Positions 7,194 to 17,442 of a stretch of DNA of 64,000 nucleotides are shown here, piece by piece. The number at the start of each line of letters is the position of its first letter. The stretch's first letter is position 1. Origin of the DNA: Candidatus Deferrimicrobiaceae bacterium (GTDB lineage Bacteria > Desulfobacterota > Deferrimicrobia > Deferrimicrobiales > Deferrimicrobiaceae); NCBI GenBank assembly GCA_036504035.1, contig DASXVV010000011.1, positions 73,611 through 137,610 of the forward strand. Reading direction: 5' to 3'. The notes below the pieces were generated by a model. The model searched no databases and was not told the origin of the DNA. It worked only from the letters and a program-made list of their open reading frames with translations. Position numbers and translations under genes: made by a program.

Positions 7194-8756
7194 TTACCAG
7201 TTGTGTGCCGTGTTGTTGAAGGTGTGGCAATCCGCGCAGTCCATGCCGGTGACGGTGACGTCGCCGAGGCCCGTGGTGGTGTTGCGCCAGGACGGCAGCG
7301 CGATCTGGAGCTTGGTGGCCGTGTCGCCGACCTTGTCGACCGAGCCGGCCGCAATGGCGCCAGCGTGCGTGACATGGTGGGAGTTGGCAACGTTCGCGCC
7401 GGTGGCCACCGAGGAACCCTTGGACTGGTCAGCTTCGTTGGGGATGCCGACGCCGCTGTGGCACTGCTTGCAAATGGCCTTGGTGCCCTGACCGAGGTTG
7501 GCGATGGACATGCCCGTGCCGAAGTGGACCTTGTGGCAGGAGGTGCAAAGCACGCGGCCGGTGGTGCCGAGCTGGTTGTATTCGTTGTTGTTGGCAGGAC
7601 CCGCATTCCAGCTTGCCGGCGTCAGCGTGGCGATCTGGAAATTGAAGTTGCCCACGCTCGAGACGTAACCGTTGGCGCCGACCGCGGTGGAGGTGCCGAC
7701 CGGGTGGCCCCACGCCGTGGTGCCGACGCGGTATTCGGAAGCATCGGCCGCCTGCGTGGTGGAGGAGCCGTGGCAACCGACGCAGAGGGGGTTCCAGCCG
7801 TTGTTGAGGTCGGCCGTCTGGATGACGGTCAGGGCGTTTTCGCCGGCAATGCCACCGTTGCGGTGCGCTGCGTGACAGGTGTAGCAGCCCATCTGCTGGG
7901 TGCTGGCGCCCCCGGTCCAGTTGTTCATTGCGGCGTTCTGGCCGGACGTCAGGTGGCCGCCACTGGCCCAGGAATTGGCCGTGCCGGTCATCGCGGCTGC
8001 GGTGAAGTTGTTGGCGACGTCGAAGATGCGCCCGCCGGTGTAGCCCTGGATGACGATGGAGCGAGCATGACGGGTGAGCGTGTTGCGGCCGGCGGCTGCC
8101 GTGTTGTCGACCAAGAAGTCGACCGGGTGGTTGCCGTCCGGATTTGCGGTCAGGTTATTGGTGGCGCGTTCGGTGTGGCACTTGTCGCAGAAGCCGTCGA
8201 GCGTGGTCGCGTTGCTCGCGGCCAGCGGCGCCCAAAGGAACGGCGCATTGGCGCTGTCGTGGACTGCGTGGCAGGAAGTGCATTCGATCGTCGTCGCGGC
8301 GGTGCCGACGTACGGCCAGGTCTGGGCGCCCGTCGTGAGGGCGGTCAGGTCCTGCGTGGCGCCCGCCGCGTTCTTGAGGGCGGACTTCAGGTGACCGTGC
8401 GAATTTTCGAAATAGACCACGTCGTAGGTCTTGGTGTTGGCCACGGCGTTATAGGTCAATGGATCGATGCTGACCGAAGTGGATGGGATCAGGGTGGCGG
8501 AAGGCCCGAGGATCGTCTGGCCGGAAACGCCCGCGTGGCAGCGTGCGAGGCAAAGGCCGCCGACGTTGCCGAACTGGTTGTCGGTCGCACCCGAGAACAC
8601 GAAGGTGGACGAACGGCCGTGGCACTGGAAGCAGCCTTCCTTCTGGGCGTTGTAAGTCCGCATGTCGTGGTGCGAGTTGTCGAACGCCGCCTGGGCCATG
8701 CCCACGCAGAACAGCAACATCAGCGGAACAAGAAGCAAAACCTTCGACTTCCTCAT
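7194..8756 (-). CDS. Nonahaem c-type cytochrome with one CX3CH site
   Basis: A 520-residue secreted protein with a signal peptide ending at AQA. It has eight CXXCH motifs plus a ninth of the form CLARCH (CX3CH) about 70 residues in. Several motifs are followed by HxxH (for example CTSCHAVH, CYTCHAAH, CTSCHKVH), typical of the doubled-CXXCH superfamily. AGGAGG lies 7-8 nt before the ATG. It is the first gene after the sigma-54-type promoter at 8910-8924 and is followed by the pentahaem cytochrome. Likely a periplasmic or cell-surface electron carrier. Confidence 0.91.
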   Translation of the reverse strand: MRKSKVLLLVPLMLLFCVGMAQAAFDNSHHDMRTYNAQKEGCFQCHGRSSTFVFSGATDNQFGNVGGLCLARCHAGVSGQTILGPSATLIPSTSVSIDPLTYNAVANTKTYDVVYFENSHGHLKSALKNAAGATQDLTALTTGAQTWPYVGTAATTIECTSCHAVHDSANAPFLWAPLAASNATTLDGFCDKCHTERATNNLTANPDGNHPVDFLVDNTAAAGRNTLTRHARSIVIQGYTGGRIFDVANNFTAAAMTGTANSWASGGHLTSGQNAAMNNWTGGASTQQMGCYTCHAAHRNGGIAGENALTVIQTADLNNGWNPLCVGCHGSSTTQAADASEYRVGTTAWGHPVGTSTAVGANGYVSSVGNFNFQIATLTPASWNAGPANNNEYNQLGTTGRVLCTSCHKVHFGTGMSIANLGQGTKAICKQCHSGVGIPNEADQSKGSSVATGANVANSHHVTHAGAIAAGSVDKVGDTATKLQIALPSWRNTTTGLGDVTVTGMDCADCHTFNNTAHNW

Positions 8757-8909
8757 CTTATTTTCCTCCTGTTTTCACTCTTTGGTAGCCTTTCGAACCT
8801 TGTTCGCCACGTCGTCCTTGATCCTCACCTCGCTTTCGGATGGATTGTGCTAATCAATCTCGACCCGGTGTGTGAAAAGACTCGACCATCAATTCCTAGC
8901 CGTAACTTT

Positions 8910-8924
8910 ACAAGGAACATGCCA
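8910..8924 (-). promoter_or_regulatory. Sigma-54-type -24/-12 promoter for the nonahaem cytochrome
   Basis: Minus-strand TGGCATG-N4-TTGT matches the TGGCACG-N4-TTGC consensus at GG and TTG with correct spacing, about 150 nt before the ATG. The next genes to the right include an NtrC-family activator and its kinase, which supports the reading. Confidence 0.5.
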
Positions 8925-9008
8925 AGCGCGATCGCGACGGATCGATTAAATATAACCGTTTAAAATCAGCAAGGTCGGACCAGGGTTCTTGGAGAGGGAG
9001 AAAAAGAG

Positions 9009-9039
9009 CCAGGCGCGCGGTGCGATACCGCGCGCCTGG
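9009..9039 (-). terminator. Rho-independent terminator after the NHL/FnIII gene
   Basis: A perfect 13-bp GC-rich stem (CCAGGCGCGCGGT with its complement) and 5-nt loop lies 18 nt past the stop at 9057, followed on the minus strand by a T-rich stretch (CTCTTTTTC). Confidence 0.8.
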
Positions 9040-9056
9040 AGGGTGATATGGCCCAG

Positions 9057-10589
9057 CTATTTGGGCATGTCGTATATGTAGACCTTGTTGCCCATCGCGC
9101 TGAGGATGTAAAACCGCCCCGCCTTTTCGTTATAAACGAAGGAGGACGCCAGGTTCGTCGACAGCTTGAACATGCCCTTCTGCTCGATATCGGCGTAGCT
9201 GGCGAGATACTTGAAATCCTTGTCGAATTCCTTGAGGACCTGCATCTGGCTGTCGAACACGAACATCCCGCCGTCTTTCTTGAAGTATAATCCGCCAATT
9301 CCCTGGAACTGGTCGAGCTGGCCGCCGACGCCGCCCAGGACCTTGATGAGCTTCTTGGTCTTGGGGTCGAAGACCTTGATCTGGGCGTTCATCGCCAGGA
9401 TGGCGTAAAGATTGCCGTCGTACGGGTTGCAGTAGAGGATGCCGACGCCCGGCATGTCTTCGGGGGCGATGGTCTGGGCATTGAAAGTACCGGTCATGCG
9501 CCCGAGGACCGCGAGCTCCTTTTTGCCGGAGGGGTCAAGCTGGATCAGCTGGAACCGCTTGCCGTCGGAGATCCAGTAGTTGCCTTCCTTGTCCTGCGCG
9601 ACGAAGTTCGGATTGTTGACCGATCTTTTCTGGGGATCTTCGGGATAGGTGATCTCCTGGACGACCTTCCCGTCGGCGCCGACCTTGCGGACCATCGCTT
9701 CGGCATAGAAGACCAGGAGGAAATTGCCGTCCTTGTCGGGCACGATCGCCGACGGGTGTGACCACTTGGGATCGAGGGTGATCCGGTGGAGAAACTTTCC
9801 GTCCTTGTCGACGAACTGGATGCTGTTGCGGTCGAGAACGGCCAGTTCGCCGTTGTCGAGGAGGGTCATCCAGGCGGGCGCCTCGAATTCGTAGAGATCT
9901 TCCCCGGCGAACGTTCCCTTGGGAACCGGCTTCTTGACCAGGATCTTCATATCGGACACCTTGACCACTTCAACCGTCTTGGCTTCCTGGAGAGCCGATT
10001 TTTCGGACTCGGTGTTGTTCTTGTCGACGGCGGTCACGCGGTAGAAGTAGGTCTTCATCTTGTCGATCTTGCGGTCGGTGTAGATTTCCTGCTGAAACGA
10101 TCCGAGCAGGTCGTAGGGGCCGTCTTTCTTATCGGAACGGTAAAGATTGAAGAAGACGGAGCCGACCGGATTCGACCAGCGTAGGGTAATCGCATCGGCA
10201 GCGGGGATGACCCCCGTGAACGCCGGCGGTTTCAACGGCTCGACGCCCCTGAGAGCCGCGACGGGGGAAAAGTCGGTGTCCTTGCCGCCCGCGACGCCGA
10301 CGACCTTGTATTCGATGGTCTTGGTAACCGGCGCATCGGCATCGTTATAGGTGTTGACCGGGCCTTTGTAGACTTCCTTGAAATCTTCGGAGCCCATCTT
10401 CTTGAACAGCCGGTACTCGGTCGCCCCGGGAACCGGGGTCCACATGATGATGACCGCCGCACCAGCACGAAGCGGGAAGCCGGGCATCCACATCGGTCCG
10501 GCTGCCTGCGCGACCCCCGCCATGGACATCATGACAACGGGAACCACGAGCAGCCCGAAAAGCAAAATTCGCTTTGCAAACTGTTTCAT
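9057..10589 (-). CDS. Secreted FnIII/NHL beta-propeller protein
   Basis: A 510-residue protein with a signal peptide (to ~29), then two fibronectin type III-like domains (about 38-115 and 120-205, each ending in a Y-Y/F-x-V-x-A-V strand) and a C-terminal NHL-type six-bladed propeller (about 230-510; blades with DNGELAVLD, DKDGNFLLV and KDGGMFVFD). The start overlaps the prolyl isomerase stop (ATGA). NHL propellers beside prolyl isomerases and multihaem cytochromes are reported in Geobacter-type extracellular cytochrome loci, where a role in cytochrome export or assembly is suspected. No catalytic residues are visible, so a scaffold role is likeliest. Confidence 0.8.
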   Translation of the reverse strand: MKQFAKRILLFGLLVVPVVMMSMAGVAQAAGPMWMPGFPLRAGAAVIIMWTPVPGATEYRLFKKMGSEDFKEVYKGPVNTYNDADAPVTKTIEYKVVGVAGGKDTDFSPVAALRGVEPLKPPAFTGVIPAADAITLRWSNPVGSVFFNLYRSDKKDGPYDLLGSFQQEIYTDRKIDKMKTYFYRVTAVDKNNTESEKSALQEAKTVEVVKVSDMKILVKKPVPKGTFAGEDLYEFEAPAWMTLLDNGELAVLDRNSIQFVDKDGKFLHRITLDPKWSHPSAIVPDKDGNFLLVFYAEAMVRKVGADGKVVQEITYPEDPQKRSVNNPNFVAQDKEGNYWISDGKRFQLIQLDPSGKKELAVLGRMTGTFNAQTIAPEDMPGVGILYCNPYDGNLYAILAMNAQIKVFDPKTKKLIKVLGGVGGQLDQFQGIGGLYFKKDGGMFVFDSQMQVLKEFDKDFKYLASYADIEQKGMFKLSTNLASSFVYNEKAGRFYILSAMGNKVYIYDMPK

Positions 10590-12391
10590 TTCATTCTCCC
10601 TTCCTTGGATGACATCTTTGAGTATGTAGAGGAAAAGCGGTCGTATTCCGGTGTGAACTGGATCTTGTTGTTTTTCTTCAGGCCGGACAGGACCGACTTG
10701 ACGACGCCCTCGCGCTTGCCGGCCATGACGGCCTTTTCAAGGCTGGGCTTGTCGGCCTGCTCGAAGGGGATGACCCCCTTTTCGCGGACGCCGTTGACCC
10801 GGGCGACGATATAAAGGTCGACGTTCTCTTTCTTGGCCCGAAGCTTGATCGGCTCTTTCGAATATTCGCCGACCTTGAGCTTCTTGACGTCGGCAAACTG
10901 GGGAGCGATCGTGGCCTCGGGAACGAACCCGAGCCGTCCCCCCTTGAGCGTCTTGTTGTCGGACCATTTCTCGGCGACCTCCTCGAAAGGGGTCCCCTTG
11001 GCCAGCAGCCCGTAGATCTCGTCGAGGCGCGACTTGGACTTGGTCTCTATCAGGGAGACATCGAGAGAATGCCCGACGCTGAATTCGGCCAGGTGCTTGT
11101 CGTAATAGTCCTTCATCTCGGGGCCCGTCACCTGAATGTCGCGGCAGCGGTAATTGATGAACTCGCGTGCGAGCACCTCTTCTGTAAGCAGCTTTTCCTG
11201 GAGACTGCGGGCGGGTTCCTGCGCCTTCAGCCCCAGGCGGGCAACCTCTTGCGCGACGGCATAATCCTCGGCACGCTTGTTGGCGATGATCTCGAGTGTG
11301 TTTTCACCGTGGATGAGCCCCGTACCCGAGGGATCGACCAGGTCGACCAGGAAGAAATCGACGCTGTCGACCTTGAACGCGGACTTGAGCATCAGCGGCT
11401 CGATCGACTGCTTGTTCGCGCGCGCCTTCATGTAGCCGTCGATCACCGCCTTGTTGAGGACGATCTTGTGCTTCTTGATCACCTTCGCCTTGTAATCGTC
11501 CCAGACCTGTTTCCCCTTTTGGGCGAGGACCTCCTTGCGGCCGTTCGGGAGCCATTCGATCTTTTGCGATTCGGGCATCTTCCGGTCGAGCAGCCTGAAC
11601 ACGGACTGGCCGAGCGTGGTCTCGATCACGGGAGACAGCTCGCCTTTCTTGAGCCGGAAGATCGACGCGATCACCTTGGGATCGTACATGGTCGACCCCC
11701 GCTTGATATAACCGACCTTGCCGCCGTTTTTCGCGGTGAGCCCGAGGGATTCCTGCTTGGCGACGTCGTCGAAGGATTCGCCCGCGGCCATGCGCTTGCG
11801 GAACTGCTCGGCCTTTTCCGGGGAATCGGCGATGAACTGCTGGACGGAGACGAGTTCCTCGAATTTGGGTGCCTTGGCCAGCACTTCCTTGTCGGTGACC
11901 TTGATGGAGGGCTGCACCACCCGGGTCCATAAAACGTCTTTCCAGATCTGGTTGCAGCGCGATTCGATCTTGGACCGGGAGCGGGGTAGCTTGTCGACGC
12001 CTTCCTTGACCGCCATCGTGGCCAGCAAACGATTGTTGATCATGGAATCGACCAGTTCCGGCAGAACCTGGGGCCCCTTTTGGGCCTCGGGCCCCGCGAT
12101 CACGTCCATGTACATCCGGAATTCGATCGCGGGAACGGGGACCTGGTTTACGAGGAACAACGGCTTTGGGGATGCACCGGCAAGGGCGGCGTCAACGGCG
12201 GCCATGTTGTCGGAGGGAAGGCTGGGGGCTGTTGCCGCCAGGGCATTGTCGGCCAAGGCATTGTCGCGGGCGGGAGACGCGGTTTTGGACGAATCCGGAC
12301 CCGAGCATCCGACTGCAGCGAACAGGCAAAGCGCCAGGACCGGCGCAGCCATTCGCCTCCGAGAATCGACGTTTTGAATTGCGGTAACCAA
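10586..12391 (-). CDS. Lipoprotein prolyl isomerase with two parvulin domains
   Basis: A 601-residue SurA/PrsA-like protein. The TTG at 12391 is preferred: GGAGGA lies just upstream and this start keeps the positively charged DSRRR before the lipobox AAVGC. The ATG 13 codons in would lose that charge. An N-terminal SurA-like helical region is followed by a first parvulin domain (about 170-265) and a second near 435-550 (KGGRLGFVPE...). It overlaps the NHL gene by 4 nt and follows the sigma-54 regulator by 31 nt. Probable role: folding of exported cytochromes or the propeller protein in the periplasm. Confidence 0.85.
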   Translation of the reverse strand: MVTAIQNVDSRRRMAAPVLALCLFAAVGCSGPDSSKTASPARDNALADNALAATAPSLPSDNMAAVDAALAGASPKPLFLVNQVPVPAIEFRMYMDVIAGPEAQKGPQVLPELVDSMINNRLLATMAVKEGVDKLPRSRSKIESRCNQIWKDVLWTRVVQPSIKVTDKEVLAKAPKFEELVSVQQFIADSPEKAEQFRKRMAAGESFDDVAKQESLGLTAKNGGKVGYIKRGSTMYDPKVIASIFRLKKGELSPVIETTLGQSVFRLLDRKMPESQKIEWLPNGRKEVLAQKGKQVWDDYKAKVIKKHKIVLNKAVIDGYMKARANKQSIEPLMLKSAFKVDSVDFFLVDLVDPSGTGLIHGENTLEIIANKRAEDYAVAQEVARLGLKAQEPARSLQEKLLTEEVLAREFINYRCRDIQVTGPEMKDYYDKHLAEFSVGHSLDVSLIETKSKSRLDEIYGLLAKGTPFEEVAEKWSDNKTLKGGRLGFVPEATIAPQFADVKKLKVGEYSKEPIKLRAKKENVDLYIVARVNGVREKGVIPFEQADKPSLEKAVMAGKREGVVKSVLSGLKKNNKIQFTPEYDRFSSTYSKMSSKEGRMK

Positions 12392-12422
12392 GTGTCCTCC
12401 GTGGGAACGCGGTGCTATTTTT

Positions 12423-13855
<1,433 letters not shown>

Positions 13856-13856
<1 letters not shown>

Positions 13857-15361
13857 CAGAGTTTCTCCTTGGGGAGGAATACCGAGAATACGGCGCCACG
13901 CTCGGGGCCGTTGGCCGCGGAGATCCTGCCGTCGTGCATATCGAGAATCTTGCGGGTCATCGAAAGCCCGAGGCCGGTCCCGTTCTCCTTGGTCGTGAAG
14001 AAGGGCTGGAAGATCTTGCCCAGTCTGTCGGCCGGGATACCCGGACCGTCATCGGCAATGCTGGCCATGACGAAGCGGTTTCGATGCTTGATGTCCTCGA
14101 ACTCGGCCGGGACTTCGGAGTAGGTGCGGACCGTCAGCGTGCAGCCGTCGGGATTGGCCTGCAGCGCGTTTAGCGCGAGGTTGAGGAATACCTGCTTCAA
14201 CTGTTCGGCATCCATCTCGATCTCGGGCATCGCCGGATCGAAGTCGCGGACGATCTTGGCCCGTTTACCCTCCCGGATCTGCTGCACGAGGAAGAGCACC
14301 TTGTCGATGACGTCGTTGAGGTTGCCGGGCGCAAAGCGCGGCTCGGTGTAGCGCGAGAAATTGAGCATGTCGCGTATGGTGTTGTCGAGACGCTTGATGA
14401 GCACCATCATCTCTTCGACGATCTCGCGCTTGACGTCGCCCTCGGGAAATTCGCGAGCGAGGACCTGGGCTGCGCCATAAATGCCGGCCAGCGGATTCTT
14501 GATCTCGTGGGCGATGCCGGCCGCCATCTCGCCCAGCGAAGCCAGCCGGTCGGCGCGAACAAGCTGGCGGTGGTGGAACCGCTCGATCTCGGCCTGTGCC
14601 TCGGCCAACTTTCGGATCATCTCGTTGAAGCTGCTGCCGAGCCGCCCGAGCTCGTCGCCGCTTTGCAGGTCGACCTTGACGTCGAGATGCCCGGCCTCGA
14701 CCGACATCATGGTGTCGACCAGCCGGGAAACGGGGGTGGAGACGAACCGCTTGAGCATGATGCTGTTGAGCAGCGAGGTGAGGAGGATGGCCAGGCCGGT
14801 GAAAGAGAGCAGGATCAGCCGGTTCGATTCGATCTTTTTCTCGGTTTCTTCCATCGAGAGGCAGACGTCGAGGATGCCCAGGACCTCGCGGCCGGCCGGG
14901 TGGCAGCGGCGACACGACGGCTGGTTCTCGATCGGCTCGACCATGCAGAAGGAGCGGTGCCCTGTGCTCGTGCTCGCGAACGGCGTGCTGCGGTCGGGGC
15001 CAGGCTTGCGATAGGTGTCATAGTCAAGTTCGTCGGTGAGCTTGCCGATCTCGGAGAGCTTCGCGGAATAGAGGATGACGCCGTCATCGTTGAACACGCG
15101 CATCTTCTCGACACCCGGCAGCGCGCCGACCGTGTGGAAGATGGAGATGAGCGAGTTGGCGTGGCCGCTCTCCATGCCGATGCGGATGGTGTTCTTGAGC
15201 GCCCGCGTCAGGATCTGCGCCTGAAGCTTGGTGGCTTCGATCGCCTGGTCGGACTGGATGCGGTACATCAGGTAGGACGACGTGCCGAAAACCACCACCA
15301 GGGAGATGCTGATGGCGAGCGACATGCGGAAGAAGAGAGAGCGGGGGAGAATCCTCATCAC
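13856..15361 (-). CDS. Sensor histidine kinase with periplasmic haem c motif
   Basis: A 501-residue kinase: TM1 ~13-33, periplasmic domain ~34-180, TM2 ~181-203, HAMP ~204-256, HisKA with phosphoacceptor His285 (GIAHEIKNP), and an ATPase domain with DDGPGIP and GTGLGLS. The periplasmic domain contains C150-R-R-C-H154, a canonical haem c site, followed by GREVLGILDV as in PAS/Cache sensors. Haem-binding periplasmic PAS-like sensors are known in Geobacter chemoreceptors. It is translationally coupled to its response regulator. Likely senses redox state or a diffusible haem ligand; the actual signal is unknown. Confidence 0.92.
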
Positions 15362-15377
15362 CGGGGGGGGCCAGGAA

Positions 15378-15403
15378 TCCCGGCGCCCTCGAGGGCGCCG
15401 GGA
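15378..15403. terminator. Hairpin between octahaem cytochrome and kinase genes
   Basis: An 11-bp perfect palindromic stem (core CCCGGCGCCC/GGGCGCCGGG) with a TCGA loop lies 11 nt past the cytochrome stop at 15414. There is no U-tract; it could be a weak terminator or an mRNA-stabilising stem that sets cytochrome against regulator levels. Confidence 0.5.
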
Positions 15404-15413
15404 CCTTGCGAGA

Positions 15414-16361
15414 TCATAGTTGGTGGCAAGTCTTGCAAAGCTGCCCCTGGCTCTTGACGAAGAGGCGCCGCTCGGGCGACTGGTGCGGCGCGTGGCAGCC
15501 GATGCATGCCATCTCGAGGGTGCCCGCCGTGTTGTCGACCGGGAAGTCGGGCGGGATCGTGGTCAGCTTGCCTTTCGACACGGCCGACCGGTGCTGGCTG
15601 TGGGGGCTTTCGTGGCAGGTCAGGCAAAGCAGGTTGCCCGTCTTGATCAGCTGCTTGGCCCCCGGTCCCGCGTGGGGGCTATGGCAAGCGACGCAGTCGC
15701 CGTAGCTGACGGGCTTGTGGACAACGCCGTCCTCGGGAAATGGATCGTGGCACTCGCGGCATCCCTTCTCGGTCTTCAGGAGCTTGGGAAACGAAGAAAA
15801 GTGGGGATCGTGGCAGGAGGTGCACTCGCCGCCCGCGACGGGCGTATGAACGAAGACTGTCTTGCCCTCTTCGACCTTGGTGAAATCGGTGTGGCAGGCG
15901 TAGCACGATTCTTTCTGGGGCTTGGACGACAGCTTGCCGTCCTCGAACGTGTGGCAGCCCTCGCAGCCGTCGTCGAGCGCGGGATGGAGCTTGGATGAGA
16001 GGAAGACGTAGGGCTCCTCGCTCTTTTTCCCCTGGAGCATGAAGCGGTCCATCTTGGCGTTGGGCAGGTAGTAGATGCGGACGCGCTTGCCGGCAACTTC
16101 GAGGAAGTTGAGCCCAGGGTTGAGCGCGATCTCGCCCTTCTTGAAATTGTCTCCTTCGATGCCGGTCAGCGCCTTGAAGTTGATGGTCGCGCCCAAGGGC
16201 GTCGCCTTGTCGGGAGAGAAGATGAATACCTTGACCTTCCCCTCGGATGAAAGCATCAGGTCGGGGGGGTAAAGGACAACCGGGCCGTCGGCTGCGCGAG
16301 CGGTCGCGGAAAAGAGCAGGAATAACATCACCAGGATGCGGAGCGTGTTACGGGTGTTCAA
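15414..16361 (-). CDS. Octahaem c-type cytochrome
   Basis: A 315-residue secreted protein: signal peptide to ~23, a haem-free beta-rich N-terminal domain (to ~130), then eight CXXCH motifs in 180 residues (CEGCH, CYACH, CTSCH, CRECH, CVACH, CLTCH, CIGCH, CKTCH). Repeats of the type GECTSCHDPH and GDCVACHSPH place it in the doubled-CXXCH superfamily. The TTG start at 16361 has AGGAGG 9 nt upstream and overlaps the Fe-S protein gene by 14 nt. The domain plan matches the 5-haem protein at 18579, suggesting relatedness. Confidence 0.9.
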   Translation of the reverse strand: MNTRNTLRILVMLFLLFSATARAADGPVVLYPPDLMLSSEGKVKVFIFSPDKATPLGATINFKALTGIEGDNFKKGEIALNPGLNFLEVAGKRVRIYYLPNAKMDRFMLQGKKSEEPYVFLSSKLHPALDDGCEGCHTFEDGKLSSKPQKESCYACHTDFTKVEEGKTVFVHTPVAGGECTSCHDPHFSSFPKLLKTEKGCRECHDPFPEDGVVHKPVSYGDCVACHSPHAGPGAKQLIKTGNLLCLTCHESPHSQHRSAVSKGKLTTIPPDFPVDNTAGTLEMACIGCHAPHQSPERRLFVKSQGQLCKTCHQL

Positions 16362-17223
16362 GAGCGGAGACCTCCTCGATTCTTTCCGTTCCGTTCCCGG
16401 CTTGCGGCTGCGTGGGCAATCCGAAGGGGTTTCTTTGGAAGACGGTCGTTAGTTTGAGGCTGGGGCAGCGGGTGCAGTCGAGACAGCGCAGGCAGTCGGG
16501 GTTGGTCCAGTTTCGGTCGGGACGGATATCGACCGGGCAGATCTTCTGGCACTTGCCGCAGCGGGTGCACGTCTCGGCGTTCCAGGCAAGCTGGGCAAGA
16601 CTGGATTTGTTGAACAGGGAAAAGATGGCGCCCAGGGGACAAGCGGCCCGGCAGAACGGACGCTTGATCATCGTGGACGTGCCGACGATGAACATGAGCA
16701 TGGCGACCTTGACCCAGAATAGCGCCTTGATCATGGACCGGACGTTGAGATTGAGGGTGACCCAAGGCAAGCCGCCGATGAGCGTGCCGCAAGGGCAGAG
16801 TTTCGAGAACCAGTTTTCGTGGGTCAGGAACGGAATGATGAACACCAGCCCGACCAGTACGAAGTAGCGGAACCAGCGGGTCCAGACCGGCATGGACGCC
16901 TTGTAGGCCCTGATCTTGTAAAGCAGGTCCTGCAGGAATCCGAATGGGCACAGTGTGCCGCACGTCATGCGGCCGACGGACGCGCCGATGACGGCGAGCG
17001 TGCCGGCCCCATAGTAGGGGACGGTGCCGGTAACCATGAAATGCTGGAGCGTGCCGATGGGGCAGGATAGCAGCGCCGACGGACAGGCGTAGCAGTTGAG
17101 CAAGGGGCTGCACATCCCTTTCAACGACCCCTGGTACAGGGAAGCCGTCAGGAAGCCCTGAAGATAGGAGTTGGGAAGGAACGTGCCCAGTCCCTGGAAG
17201 ATGCGGCGTTTCAGGAAGCCCAA
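16348..17223 (-). CDS. NapH-like 4Fe-4S membrane protein
   Basis: A 291-residue polytopic protein with about four membrane segments, CxxxCP motifs on both sides (TCGTLCPFG, CRAACPLG) as in NapH/CcoG/RdxA, and two C-terminal 4Fe-4S cluster motifs (CTRCGKCQKICP and CLRCLDCTRCP). It probably carries electrons from the quinone pool or cytoplasm to periplasmic cytochromes. The start is a TTG with AGGTGG 7 nt upstream. It sits between a 39-residue membrane peptide and the octahaem cytochrome, which is its likely partner. Confidence 0.88.
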   Translation of the reverse strand: MGFLKRRIFQGLGTFLPNSYLQGFLTASLYQGSLKGMCSPLLNCYACPSALLSCPIGTLQHFMVTGTVPYYGAGTLAVIGASVGRMTCGTLCPFGFLQDLLYKIRAYKASMPVWTRWFRYFVLVGLVFIIPFLTHENWFSKLCPCGTLIGGLPWVTLNLNVRSMIKALFWVKVAMLMFIVGTSTMIKRPFCRAACPLGAIFSLFNKSSLAQLAWNAETCTRCGKCQKICPVDIRPDRNWTNPDCLRCLDCTRCPSLKLTTVFQRNPFGLPTQPQAGNGTERIEEVSALEHP

Positions 17224-17296
17224 TGGATTGCCACCTTGACGATTTCCCCTCGTTGACCGCGATGCTGCGGGATCACCCGACCCCGATGCACGAAAG

Positions 17297-17416
17297 TCAA
17301 AGCATCGCGGCGTTGAACATGACCTCGCCGATCTCTTCGCGGAAGATGCCGTAGCCCAATAGGGACACAGCAGCCAGGACCGTGACGAGAAACGCGATAG
17401 GGCGCATATTCTTCAT
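17297..17416 (-). CDS. 39-residue single-pass membrane peptide
   Basis: An ATG at 17416 with AAGGAG 6 nt upstream opens a 39-codon frame ending TGA at 17297. It begins MKNMRPIAF, has one hydrophobic helix (about residues 7-23) and an amphipathic acidic tail (FREEIGEVMF). It lies 26 nt after the thioredoxin/TPR gene and 73 nt before the NapH-like gene, in the same direction. The good ribosome site, membrane helix and operon position argue it is real. A small accessory subunit of the NapH-like complex is one guess; no family was recognised. Confidence 0.7.
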   Translation of the reverse strand: MKNMRPIAFLVTVLAAVSLLGYGIFREEIGEVMFNAAML

Positions 17417-17442
17417 GCCGTGCTCCTTGATCAGCGGAATAG

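Larger units (their letters stand above)
8757..9056. other. 300-nt intergenic control region
   Basis: No gene was seen here. It holds the terminator hairpin of the NHL gene (9009-9039), a sigma-54-like -24/-12 element (8910-8924), and about 150 nt of leader before the nonahaem cytochrome. I looked for a GEMM (c-di-GMP/cGAMP) riboswitch in the leader and did not find the conserved core. Confidence 0.6.

Noticed and set aside
8757-8909. GEMM-type (c-di-GMP/cGAMP) riboswitch before the nonahaem cytochrome
   Set aside because: Such riboswitches precede Geobacter cytochrome genes, so I looked, but the conserved core and tetraloop-receptor arrangement is not recognisable.
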